64,000 nucleotides of DNA from Entrophospora sp. SA101 (lineage: Eukaryota > Glomeromycota > Glomeromycetes > Entrophosporales > Entrophosporaceae): assembly GCA_958430865.1 (NCBI GenBank), contig CAUDNR010003802.1:4955-68954 (forward strand), given 5' to 3'. The translations under genes and the position numbers were made by a program. Within the stretch, counting starts at the first letter, position 1, and every line of letters starts with the position of its first letter. This document shows, piece by piece, positions 1 through 10,758 of this stretch. The notes beneath the pieces were generated by a model. The model did not search any database. It saw only the letters and a list, made by a program, of their open reading frames with translations, and was not told the origin of the DNA.

Positions 1-861
1 TTATTATGATTTTATGCATACATTTTATATCCATATTCAATTAACTACATTGGATGTTGACCATCCTAAAACAATTTTAATATTTGACAATTTGAAAAAT
101 AAAATTGTTATCATTTAAAGTTGTATATATATAAAAATTATAAATTTTGTTTTTGTAAAAGATCTTCAAGCCAATAATAAAATTTGATTTTTTGGAGGGT
201 GATCATCGTAAAATTTAGCCAATGAAATCAAAGTCACAATGTGATAAGCGAATGACCATTATGCTATTTTTTGGAAGTTTAATACCATCATGAATTCCAC
301 AATGTAATTTAGAGTCCAAATAATAATTGCACCAATTTTTTCATATCTCATGATTGATCGGCGGACCTCTTTTTCTAAAAATGTTAAGAGAGGTTGTTCT
401 ATAAAGCTTAAAAGTAATTAGTTCCTAAGGTGTTCTTATATGGAAGGAAGTATGTATGACTGTATTTTGAGAGACTTTAATAAAATCAAAGCATATTTTC
501 AAAGACTACCAATTTTTAGCTACAGACGTAAAAATAGCATTGAATGAATGCCTGACTTGCTCTTTCATTTAAGGCGCTTAGACTTTTTATATTTATTCAA
601 TTATTATTACTTTATTTTATTTTAAAGGTTTTTTAATGTAATTTTTATAATCATAGTAAAACCATTTTGTGAACAAAAAAAAACCAAAAAAAAAAATAAA
701 TGTCTAGTTTTAAATTATACAATGTTGAGTAGAGGTTATTAGACAATAAACAATCAATGAGAGTGATTTTAAGTATGCAAATAGAATTCAAATTTTGTTT
801 ATCTTTTATTAAAATTACATAAAATTTAATTTTAATTTTTATACATAATTCTGGTCGGCGA
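1..861. other. intergenic, AT-rich, no gene seen
   Basis: No exon-like stretch with recognisable protein similarity was found on either strand. The stretch next to position 862 is the 3' flank of the UBC12 gene and contains poly-A/T tracts. Confidence 0.5.
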
Positions 862-2321
862 TCAATGTACATTATCGAAGATAATTCCTTTAACATCTTT
901 GCCTCTCATTGATTGTTTGACATTATATTCAAAATTTTTCCTGTTTGATCTCAAATCTTCAGCAGCATCTTTTATTTTCCACCACGCAATTAAAAATAAT
1001 AATATAAATATATTTGTTAAAATATATTTTATATATATTTATATTGACAATTAAAAACTAAATAATAATGATTTTCTTGTTCGTTTGTTACTTACCTTTG
1101 TTAAGAGGATCATCAGCATTTGGTTATATGAGGGAAACAATGACACCAGTGTTGTACATGGGACATGTCTGCCTAATATTGAGCAGACATGGACATGTCC
1201 TGAGCAATGTCCAAAAATGTCTGCATAACAATTTGTCATGCTCATTTTCTTAAATGTCCCAGACTGTCTGGACCAGTAGTACAAGCCACAAGTTAAATGT
1301 GAGAAAACGCCTTTATCACCTTTATTAACTCAACATTCTCAAATCTTCAGCAGCATCTTTTATTTTCCACCACGCAATTAAAAATAATAATATAAATATA
1401 TTTGTTAAAATATATTTTATATATATTTATATTGACAATTAAAAACTAAATAATAATGATTTTCTTGTTCGTTTGTTACTTACCTTTGTTAAGAGGATCA
1501 TCAGCATTTGGTTCCAAGAATAGGTACTGCAATCCAACCAATACAGAATTCAAATTTAAAACAGGTTTCCAATCTTCACGAAGAATATTTAGACATACAT
1601 TGCCATCAAGATCAATATTAGGATGATAAATCTATTTTATATTATATACATATATTATATACTACATGTTTAATCAAATCATCTGAAAATTTGAATTATT
1701 ATTATTATTAATTTTATTAATTTACCTTTTGAGTACAATGGACTTTTGGTGGATCATGAGGATAATTATTGTTTATATTAAAAGTAAATCTAAAAACGCC
1801 GCCTCGATAAAATCCTTTTATATACATACACACATATATATAATTATGATTATAAATATTGTAAATATACATCATAAACACATATATGTTCATACCCATA
1901 CCCATTTATTAATATATTAATATATTACCTTCATCAGGCTTTATCGTTAAATTGAAATTAAGAAGATCTGAATCGTCCGGGAAATTCATTTGCATAGTTT
2001 CCGGAAGTGCCAATTCTGTTAAATCTGTATATATGAAAATACAAATATACATATAGATTTAAATATTATATTTATATATATATATGCTAGGAAAAAAAAA
2101 TTCTTTTGGTTTTTGTATTTGGTTAACACTTTTAAACAAGATCTAATTAACTAAACAGAGTTTTTTTTTCCAATTGTAGACGCCATTATCAATCTTACAA
2201 TATAATATTAATTAATTAATTAATAAATACCTTTTTGAATGCGAATTTGAGCGGCACTAACTTTAGGTTTCTTTTTCTCTGCTGCCGAATTATCCTTCTT
2301 GATTGACCAAATCTTTATCAT
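862..2321 (-). CDS. UBC12: NEDD8-conjugating enzyme UBC12 (E2), five exons
   Basis: E2 enzyme that takes NEDD8/Rub1 from its E1 and passes it to cullins. Exons read on the minus strand: 2321-2231, 2024-1929, 1814-1726, 1631-1484 and 968-862, all GT-AG and phase-consistent, giving 176 residues (human UBE2M has 183). The N-terminus MIKIWSIKK matches the family's docking extension that binds the NEDD8 E1. The core shows YPHDPPKV, then [20 protein letters not shown] with the catalytic Cys in NVCLNIL (exon 4). The C-terminus is unusual: it ends [12 protein letters not shown], where the family usually ends near a Tyr/Phe-Glu-Arg stretch. The last intron holds a 177-bp duplication of the exon4/intron/exon5 junction plus an insert (see repeat entry). 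The splice 1484 to 968 restores a full protein. Assignment is firm; the identity of the functional splice is inferred. Confidence 0.93.
949..1513. repeat. 177-bp identical direct repeat within UBC12 (949-1125 and 1337-1513)
   Basis: The two copies appear identical over 177 bp. Each contains the first 20 coding bases of exon 5, the whole last intron and about 30 bases of the end of exon 4 (minus strand). Copy 949-1125 adjoins the complete exon 5; copy 1337-1513 adjoins the complete exon 4. Bases 1126-1336 lie between. The flanking bases differ at both ends (948 a versus 1336 t; 1126 a versus 1514 c), so the limits are exact. Confidence 0.95.
1126..1336. other. 211-bp insert between the UBC12 repeat copies, palindromic and hAT-like
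   Basis: The insert is rich in GACATGTC-like words and contains the inverted pair ggacatgtctgc / gcagacat...atgtcc around 1160-1200. At 1147 it has CAGTGTTGTAC and near 1279 GTACAAGCCAC, which resemble degenerate inverted termini of a hAT-type element. No 8-bp target duplication is visible there. It could be a decayed MITE carried along in the duplication. Confidence 0.4.
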
Positions 2322-4798
2322 CTTTTTTTTTTTTTAAAAAAAAAATCTCTAATTTAAATCTAGTTTGTTTAGAAAGTCTATTTTATTTATTATTGACGAC
2401 GGGTTAAGAAAAGTTAGAGGAGAAGAAATTGTTAGATGAAAATAATAAAATTTAAATAAATATTTATATATATATGTATGTATGTTTTTACCGGTAAAAA
2501 AAAAATAAAAATAAAAATAAAAAGTTTTCTAAAGGGTTCGTTTGAATGAAAAATAGGAATTTATGTCTATATGTACACAACAAATAAATTTATGCAAGAT
2601 CAACAAACCTTTTATTAATAAATAGAAACGTAATAGGAAAATAAATGTTTCACGAAAAAAATCGCGTTTTATATGGGGTATACTTGCAAATTAATTTCAG
2701 GGTCTTAGTGATAAATGCCACAGTCTATTTTCTGTATTTTTATTATTCAATATTAATGTTAATATTGCTTACTATTTTTATCTTGCTCTAATTTTTTATA
2801 CATTTCAAATTTTTCTAATATATATAATTTTCATAATCAGCGGACAAATACGGGTTGCACGAATTTAATAGTGGTGATAGAATCGTACAATAAAAACTTG
2901 GCTCATATGACCAAACCATTATTAAAATAGAAAAATAGATAAATACTTTATTATTAATGTGTTTTATTTTATTAGAATTTATTATTTATTTATTATTATA
3001 TGTCGGTCCTCGGGACATATCTAAATAATTTTACAAAAACAAGAAACTTCACACTTTTTTTTTGGGCAATTCAAAAATAACCCATTAGTTTATGTCATGA
3101 TAATAAAAAAATAAAGAATGACTTTTCTTATACAATATAGAAAAAGAATTTGGAATTTGAAGTAATATAACAAGTACAATGTTTTGTAGCAAGTACACTT
3201 TTAATACTTAAAACTGAAATCAAAGTTGTTTAATTGCCTTGAGATTTTTACAGGTGGTTCTTTAATTAAATCATTTTATGTTATTATAATAGAATTTTGA
3301 GAGATGGCGAAAAAAAAAATTTTTAAATGAAAATATTTTCAATGATTAAAGGTCATTTAGTATTTTTTTTTTTATATAAAAATAGTTTTAATGTGTTATT
3401 TTTTAAATCATCATTTTGATTTTTTTATAATAAAATTTCACCAGAGGCGGGATTTTATGTTATACAAAACCCAAAATGAATGAGGCTTGAAGTACTTGTA
3501 TAGAGAGATGTGGAACGATTGAATATTTTAATTGATTGGTGGTGATTCAAGAGCTGGTACTGTATATTTCTATTTTTATAATGCTATTGTAATATATATA
3601 TTGTTTTAAATACCTTTATTGTTTTACTATTTAAATAAATTAATAATAAATATGGAAATGAATATAGCAGATTCCAAAATCAATCAACAACATCCAAATT
3701 TTTGTAGTAATTAGTGATGATAGCCATATTAATGACTATACTTCTTACTTGTAATTTGATATGTGACAATATAAAGGCCTGTTGAGACACATAGACTAGA
3801 GAATGATAACTGAATGCCAGCAAAAGGATGAACAACAAAACAAAGTCAATTAAAAATTCATTTCATTCACTATCAGAATTTATCCAAAACATTCAAAGTA
3901 ATTCCTCAATATTGAATGGTTTATGCTAAGGCTGTAAACCTGACAATGGGCTGGTTCAGGGAAAAGATTATGAATTGAATCATTAAACGTGAAATTTGGT
4001 CAATTGTTGAAATGGAAATTGAGACATTGATTCTGGTTCAAGGAGGATAAACTCCTGTTACAAAAATAAACTCAAGTATGATGTCTTGATTTCTAAAAAA
4101 TAATCATGGGTTTTTTTCTGTGATCGGATGATTTTATAAGAATCCACTGGCAATATTTTATATGTTCAATTCATCAAAACGCTAGATTGAAAACTTCTAC
4201 CACCATCATAAAAATGCATCTATAGTTTGAAGCAACACAAATACCTCTATATCAAAATAATCTCTAAATGACAAACTTGAGGGGGAAAAGTATATCCCTT
4301 GCGTTGAACTTTGTGCCTTCTAACATTCATTTCCTAGATTATGCAGCATAAAATCACACCATTAATTCTTTTCACTTAATGAAGAATTTCATACATTACA
4401 TTGTTAACAAGATATTTGTTCATTCAACATACTCGCCATTAGCTAGTAACATACTATTATGATGAAGATAATAATATCCATACCTTCTTTTGGCCTAGTA
4501 GATTCAAATATGTTGCAATTATTCCTTGTACTGTAGAACTATAAAATGTTTTTTCAAGTGTAAGAATTATATTAATATTAATGTTTATAAATGTACCTGG
4601 TCTACTAATTGTCGAATTGTTTTAACAAGAAAAAAGTTTAATGAGAAATGAATAATAAAAAATATATTTACTTTCTTTAAATGCTTGAAAACATTTCTCT
4701 CTATTTCTCGGATTATTTTGGTACTATACTAAACTAGACTTTATAATATTATTGGGTACCTTTTGGTGGTTGCAAAGCCAAATGATCGAAAATTTTAA
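2322..4798. other. intergenic, nothing recognised
   Basis: It starts with the UBC12 promoter side (a long poly-T/poly-A tract at about 2323-2345). The rest is AT-rich with frequent stops in all frames. No RNA gene or transposon end was recognised. Confidence 0.5.
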
Positions 4799-5240
4799 AT
4801 ATGGTTGGCTCGGTCTAAAGACCTCCTAATGCTGCGCCATGCGGCCAAATTTCATAAATAGCAATTTTGTAATTTGTTCAAAAATGTAATAAAATTTTTC
4901 AAAAAATAGTACTTCACGTGATTTTAGTTTTCTTACTGCAGTACTGCCAAATTTAGATACGATAGTCAAGAACTAGTCTAAATTTAGTAATATTTTTCTA
5001 AATTTAGAAATGATCACAGTGGACAAATTCCTCGCGAGCATAGTAAAGTGCATGTTTTAAAAAAGAATAGAACTCCACAACAAATAATTTTTTTGAGAAA
5101 ATCTCTCTGTTACATTAAAACTAAAGACATATTCTATCAACTAATAGAGCTATTTTTTTAAAAGGTAGGACAGAAAATGACTTCTATACTTTTAAAATTT
5201 GCCCAAAATTTAGGAGGTCTTTAGACCAAGCCAACTATAT
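4799..5240. mobile_element. 442-bp MITE-like element with 30-bp terminal inverted repeats
   Basis: Left arm 4799-4828 and right arm 5211-5240 are reverse complements apart from two mismatches (core GGTCTAAAGACCTCCTA). There is no coding sequence between them. The ends lie in ATAT/TA-rich sequence, so a TA or AT target duplication is possible, but the target site cannot be separated from the arm. The size, long arms and lack of an ORF suit a non-autonomous DNA transposon; the superfamily is undecided. Confidence 0.7.
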
Positions 5241-6322
5241 CATATTTTCCTTTTTTTTTTTTGATTTTATCAATAGACCACTGACTAGGATTTGAGGCTG
5301 TGATTTTTTTATATCATTAGCAAGTATCAAACATCAATTCTTATATTCAAATACTATTTAATACTATTGCTTGGCATTGAAATTATCCATTTAGAATTTG
5401 AGGTAGGTTTTTCTTGTGTTTCTGTTATTCATTGTTTTTTGAATAATAGCTGGAGAAAAGGGTTTCTATTTTCCAAAATTTGTTAAAGAATTAGAACAAA
5501 GATATCCTGCATATTTGCCTTCAACAAGCACTGGAATTCGAATCAATTTGGTATCCCAGGTAAAGTTGTTTTTTTTTTCTTTCAAGATTTCTATATGGTT
5601 CAATATTAGCTACTGAGATACCATGAATACCTTTTGCTACAGTTACAATATGTTTGCCTTCTATCACATCATAACCTAATCTCATGTATCATTTTATAGC
5701 ATATGAAATCTATAAAATAATAACTGTAAAAAATAAATAAATACATACTTGTACATGATGGGAATCAATTGTTGTTTTTGCTTCTCCTGGTTCCAAAAAA
5801 ATCCATTGACATACTTCTACATTATACAATGCTTTCTAATGAGTGATCATTGTCATAAGTTCTGAACAATGACCATTGTCAGATAACACTTTAATTCAGG
5901 ATGGGTTTTATTTTTAATGTAAATAACATTAAATTGGGTAAAATTGAACCAATGCTGCAAGTTTTACATTAAAGTTGGTTATACTCATTTTGAAGTTTAA
6001 GATTGACAGGTTGCTAATATGAACATGAAGCAAAAAAGTTTTTGTAGATCACTTCCTTTGCAATTAAAAAATAAAAAATGGATGAAAATGAATTGAAAAA
6101 TGTGACATTACACTGATTTACTTAGTCCCATTTTTGGATCTTTATATATAATTTGGTGCTACATAACTTGGTCAATAATTGAAGTTAAAAGAAATCTAGC
6201 CACTAATTTTGAAAATCAGTGGTTAGAATTTTTTTAAAAATTATTTTTTGTTTACTTTTACCAGGTTTAGTAATGTCAATTTTTATTTTGAATATAGACG
6301 ATCAGCACTGTAATAATAATAT

Positions 6323-6363
<41 letters not shown>

Positions 6364-6460
6364 AATAATAATAAAATTAAATTAAAAAAATGCCTAATAA
6401 AAGAAATATAATAAAAGAAACCAAGAATTTGTTGACCCAAATGGAATAAATGGGTACTGT
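5241..6460. other. non-genic stretch with exon-like relics on both strands
   Basis: On the plus strand, 5449-5555 reads as an exon between AG and GT (starts AGEKGFYFPKFVKEL, ends IRINLVSQ). On the minus strand, about 5850-5760 (VCQWIFLEPGEAK) and 5690-5580 (DVIEGKHIVTVAKGIHGIS) also read as exon-like segments. None could be assigned to a family. They overlap no intact gene and are probably remnants. The rest is AT-rich. Confidence 0.35.
6322..6373. repeat. (ACA)n followed by (ATA)n microsatellite
   Basis: About 13 consecutive CAA/ACA units run into several ATA units. Confidence 0.95.
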
Positions 6461-6461
6461 A

Positions 6462-6558
6462 AAGTCTGGAAAGATAGCATCCCCTTTTTACATGTGTAGC
6501 ATTTTTTTTATATTAATGCTCAATTGTTTTAAAGTATGGGTGCTATCTTTCCAGACTT
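6462..6558. mobile_element. 97-bp inverted-repeat element (mini-MITE)
   Basis: An 18-bp perfect inverted repeat, aagtctggaaagatagca at 6462-6479 and its complement at 6541-6558, encloses 61 bp of AT-rich sequence. TA dinucleotides adjoin both ends (one base off on the left), compatible with Tc1/mariner-type insertion. It could also simply be a hairpin of other origin. Confidence 0.5.
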
Positions 6559-6775
6559 ATGGTAAGTGTTATTTATTTAAAAAGAATAGGTTATTACCAT
6601 TTGTCATCATCCTAGTCTAAATCTAACTTTCACGTATCTAAAACATTAATTGGAGATTGGATTAGGTGTGGATTACAATTAAGCTTCTGACATATTTTAA
6701 AAAAAAGAAAGAAAAGCAAGTATTGTCATATTGATATTTCAAATTGGTTTATAATAATTTCTAATAAAATTTTCA

Positions 6776-7920
6776 GATTCTAGATGGGATCATATTCATT
6801 TTCGAGATTACAATGAAAAAAATATATTCATTAATTATATGAATGCTAATGATGAAAATAGAGATGGCATTATTGGACCAAAAAATCAATGTTACATTTT
6901 CAAGTTGTCTAAGAGTAAACAAACTTATTTGACGATTATGATGATATCAATGACATTAATAATGTTGATAATGAAGATCAACAAAACTTCTCTAATATCA
7001 ATGATATCAAAGATGATAATGATTTATCTAATAACAATGATATTATTCACAATAACTATAATAATTTACCTGATTCCAATTAAGGTTTCTGGTCGAAACT
7101 GCTTCTATTAGTAGCCGAAATTGCCCAAATACTTTGGGCAAAAATTATTTTTTTATAAGCCCAAACTACTTTTTGTTATTAGCCGAAATTGGGCGAAATT
7201 ATTTTAAAGTTGTTTAAGTTAAAACAAGTTGATTCATATAGTTTTTTAATGTTCATGCTTATAGAAAATGTTGAGAAGCCCAAATTGCCCAAACTAGTTT
7301 GGGCTTTGAGAAAACAGTTTGGACCAGAAACCTTAATTCCAATGTCATTGAAAACAACGTATCTGAACCTGGTGGTGACAAAGCTGTTGATAACATTGTA
7401 TCCAAATTTGGTGACAATGCCATTGGTAACAATTACAACAATTATAATGATCATTTATCTAATGATGATGATAATTGTAATGGTAGCATTATTGATGATA
7501 GTGGTAGTAACAATGACAAAAATGTAAGTCATTAATTTTTAATCATTTAATTGTTAATAAATAAAAAATTACAACAAAATTTTTTTATTCTTAGAGTGAA
7601 GTTCCTTTCACAATGATCAATAACGGGTATTGTTGTACTATTCTATTTCTCTTTAACATCCCAGATTTTATTGATATTCATTATTTATTTATTTATGTTA
7701 CAAAAGTGACTTTGTTTTCGTTGTCCTATATCACCAAATGATAACAAAAGAAACTAAGGGTCAATTGAAAATTGATGTTGAAGATGATGACATCACTGTC
7801 ACAGTTAATGGAAATTTTTTCGAAATTGTTCTGACATTTCCAGAAAAGCAAGATTTATTTATACAATTAATATTCAAAAAAACTTTGATTATTTATGTAC
7901 CATTTCTTATAAAAGAATAA
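6776..7920 (+). pseudogene. decayed Asn/Asp-rich gene interrupted by a MITE
   Basis: After an AG at 6775 an exon-like frame reads DSRWDHIHFRDYNEKN. It then shifts frame near 6930 into an Asp/Asn-rich segment that runs to 7080. The same kind of sequence resumes at 7344 (VIENNVSEP...) and stops at a good donor (gtaagt, 7525); an acceptor (ttcttag) lies at about 7595. Excising 7081-7335 and one 8-bp duplication rejoins the frame across the insertion. Further on, 7738-7920 encodes KIDVEDDDITVTVNG in another frame. The family was not recognised. Frameshifts plus the insertion argue for a dead gene. Confidence 0.4.
7081..7335. mobile_element. 255-bp hAT-type MITE with 8-bp target site duplication
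   Basis: The ends TAAGGTTTCTGGTC... and ...ccagaaacctta form a 22-bp inverted repeat with one mismatch. The element is flanked by the exact 8-bp direct repeat ATTCCAAT (7073-7080 and 7336-7343), which is the hAT hallmark. The interior has several subterminal motifs related to 'gcccaaa/tttgggc' in both orientations, as in hAT binding sites. No transposase is encoded. Confidence 0.85.
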
Positions 7921-8973
7921 CAACAGATGAAAGTGTTAAAATCCAAATTGACAAAGAAATGATGACATTATTTTTTAAGAAGAGGTTAGAGGGAAGAAAC
8001 GAATGAAACTAGAATGATTTTTTTCATTTTCATCACTTGTTGTAATTTGATAAATCTTTGGTGGTAATAATATCGATAGTGCTACTTCAGATAAAGAAGT
8101 TATCTCTTTATTATATTTTAATAAGGGTCATTCAATTAATAAAAAATGAATTGGTTTGCATAAATGAAAAGTCCATCAACATAAGCATAATGGAAATTTG
8201 TTGTTGCTCAAAATGTTATGCCTCACCAGTATATAGTTGTTACCTCTCTAAGTCGGAGATCAAGTTCAGATATGATTCAAATCCAGTTTATCACTTAATG
8301 TTTGCCATGTATTATAAAGTTACATTGCACAATATAAAAAAATTAGTGATTAGTAATACAATTAAAGACACATGTTGTAATCGGTTATTTGCAGCAATGG
8401 TAATTACCAGCTCAATCATTCACAACAAGTCTCTTTAAGTACAATGATGATAACTAAATTTTGAACCTTGAAATTCTTGGTAACACCAATGTTCACTTTG
8501 GTTTTTTTGCAGCATGCCCCATATATTTTATTTAAGCTTACAAATTTTCTAGATCTAAAGAAAAGTTTAGAAGTCCAGGAAAATATTAACAGGATGGGTA
8601 AATTTAATACAAGAGATTTCAATTAGAAGCATTCAATTAATATTCATTATTATTATTATTATAGTCATCGTTTCTTGTTCCACCAATTTTTTTTTTTAAC
8701 TATTCAATTAACCTTTGTATAAGATAGATAGTTGGGTAATTAATCCAAAAGCACAGATTAGATAAATACTGCTACCCATTTGAAATCAAGAGGGTTGAAG
8801 AGCAGGTAGGATGGGCTGTTATAATTCAAAATTATTGACAAAGAAAAAGTCGGCATGAAAAATTCTAGGCGTGTAACATTGTCAGATGCCCCACCCCTAC
8901 ATATTGCCTTTTCTAATCTGAAAATTTTGAATGATTAATTGTTACACGAACGACCTTTTTTTTTTTAATAAAA
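7921..8973. other. no intact gene; weak plus-strand open frame at 8058-8438
   Basis: A 126-residue open frame at 8058-8438 (Cys-containing stretch MEICCCSKCYASP) has no recognised relative. It may be the decayed tail of the upstream relic. The last 100 bp are the promoter side of the PRKRIP1-like gene. An (ATT)n tract lies near 8645-8665. Confidence 0.4.
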
Positions 8974-9639
8974 ATGTCAACAGTGAAAGGATCAAATACT
9001 GCTGTATCTTCTGATTCAGAAAGTAATGAAACTGGCAAAAAAAAACATAATTTAAAGCCTTTGGATCTTCAAAGATTACAAGTAGAACGGTTGCTACAGC
9101 GAATAGATAAGCCCGTTACTATACCTGAAATACAAGATAAACCAAAACTAAAACCTCCAAAAGACATTGTTAGAAATGTACAAGGTAAAAATTTCCTTGT
9201 CCAATTGTTTAATTAATTTCTTGATATATTACTTGATATATATATACATATATTTTATAATAATACTATTTATTACCATCATGTTTAAAAAAAAAGGATC
9301 AAGTGCTGGTGCTGGTAGTGGAGAATTTCATGTTTATAGAGCACATCGTCGAAGAGAATATACAAGAATAAAACTCATGGAAGAAGAGACAGCTAAGGTT
9401 CGGAACAAATTTATTTATTATATATTTTGATTAATTGATTAATTTAATAATTATTTTCATAGGAAGAGGAAAAACGTGAATTTGAAGAGAAAATCGCATC
9501 TATAAAAGCGCAAGAGGAACTAAAAACTGCAAAAAACCGTGCCAAACGACAAAAGAAAAAAGGAAAGAAAAAATCTGCAAAAAAACAAAAAACTGAAGAA
9601 GGAAAAGAATCAGGATCAGAATCAGGATCAGAAAAGTAA
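8974..9639 (+). CDS. PRKRIP1-like spliceosomal protein, three exons
   Basis: Exons 8974-9184, 9297-9397 and 9463-9639 splice in frame to 162 residues. The family signature spans the first splice: KPPKDIVRNVQ then GSSAGAGSGEFHVYRAHRRR, with the near-invariant GSSAGAGSGEFHVYR. Then follows a long charged helix with Arg/Lys clusters (KNRAKRQKKKGKKK) and an acidic Ser-rich tail. The human protein PRKRIP1 binds PKR and is a step-II spliceosome component whose long helix bridges subunits. A core nuclear splicing role is expected here from the family. The second intron starts gttcgg, a weak but valid donor. The start is the first ATG in frame after an AT-rich leader with poly-T. Confidence 0.9.
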
Positions 9640-10758
9640 GGATTACTATAATAATAATCTTAATAGTAAATTATTATAACATTAATAATATTAATAATAA
9701 ATGTAAATAGATAATTTACACCACATGAAATCCTTTCATCAAATCATTCATTCAAAAAATTTATGTGCTATATATACACACACATATATATAATAGAAAA
9801 GCATAAAGCATGATAATATTGTATATTTATGTTTGCAACAAGAAAGAATAAGCCTTAGCAACAAGGGAAAAAAGATAATATTGTATTATTATTTCTATTG
9901 ATACAGTATTTATAAATAAATAGAATTCATCATAATCATCAGTATTGTTAATATCAATGCTTGTATGATTACCAACACCTTCATTAACGTTAAATATATT
10001 TTTATACGTGTCCACAACTGATTTTTTTCTCCTCTCAACTTATCCAAAACTTGTCAATAATTCTATGATTACAATTCATTCGCATTGGTGACATAACCAC
10101 CATATCCCATATGAACATTAGCGTATGAACCAAAGGTTCCATCAATAATCATATTATTCTAAGTGATGGATGATGCAAAAGAATTATGTTCATTATAATT
10201 TATATTATTTGCATTACTTTTATTTTCACTTTGAGACCTAATATTTTTTGAATTTTGTGTGGCCGTATCGTATGAGTGAGTAGTGAAGGAGGGAGGGATG
10301 TTAACAGTCCGGTCTTGTCTGGCCCATTCTAAGACGGTCACTCCATACCGACCATCAGTCTTGAACTTCAATCTAGACTACAGTCTTAGGGCCATGGTCC
10401 TAAGAATATTAAATAGCCTGTCCGAGTTGGTCTTTATTTATATAATAATTAGTCACCAGAACATCAATATCAACATTAATGTAAGAATGAATCATGGTTT
10501 TTTATGCAATCTCTTTCCTTCTCTGGTCAAGATTTCAATCCTTTTTTGCGAAATGGCATTGTTAATTGAATAGAGAATTCCCAAAAAATGCAATTATTTG
10601 TGAATCGTTATTAATGATTTGTCTACAATAATAATGATTTGCTTACAATTATTTAAAGTTTAGAATTTCCCCTGAATAAGAATATAGTAAGATTGATAAT
10701 CTTTAATTTAAAATGATTTTCATTATAATAAAACCTTATTTTTAAAAAAAACAAGAGA
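9640..10758. other. intergenic with a minus-strand coding remnant at about 10065-10371
   Basis: On the minus strand 10371-10159 is open (VTVLEWARQD ... NSKNIRSQSENKSN), and after a stop a short segment follows (DGTFGSYANVHMGYGGYV, ending about 10070). This looks like the tail of an unrecognised Asn-rich protein. The stretch 10300-10400 is GC-richer than its surroundings and holds a 20-bp near-palindrome cttagggccatggtcctaag at about 10385-10404. Confidence 0.35.

Noticed and set aside
1051..1284. Minus-strand open frame of 77 codons over the UBC12 duplication
   Set aside because: It is in the wrong frame for the UBC12 exon piece it contains and mostly covers the insert; a by-product of the duplication.
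7179..7454. Open frames on both strands over the MITE at 7081-7335
   Set aside because: They run across the transposon and its flanks, reading its inverted motifs; no family resemblance.
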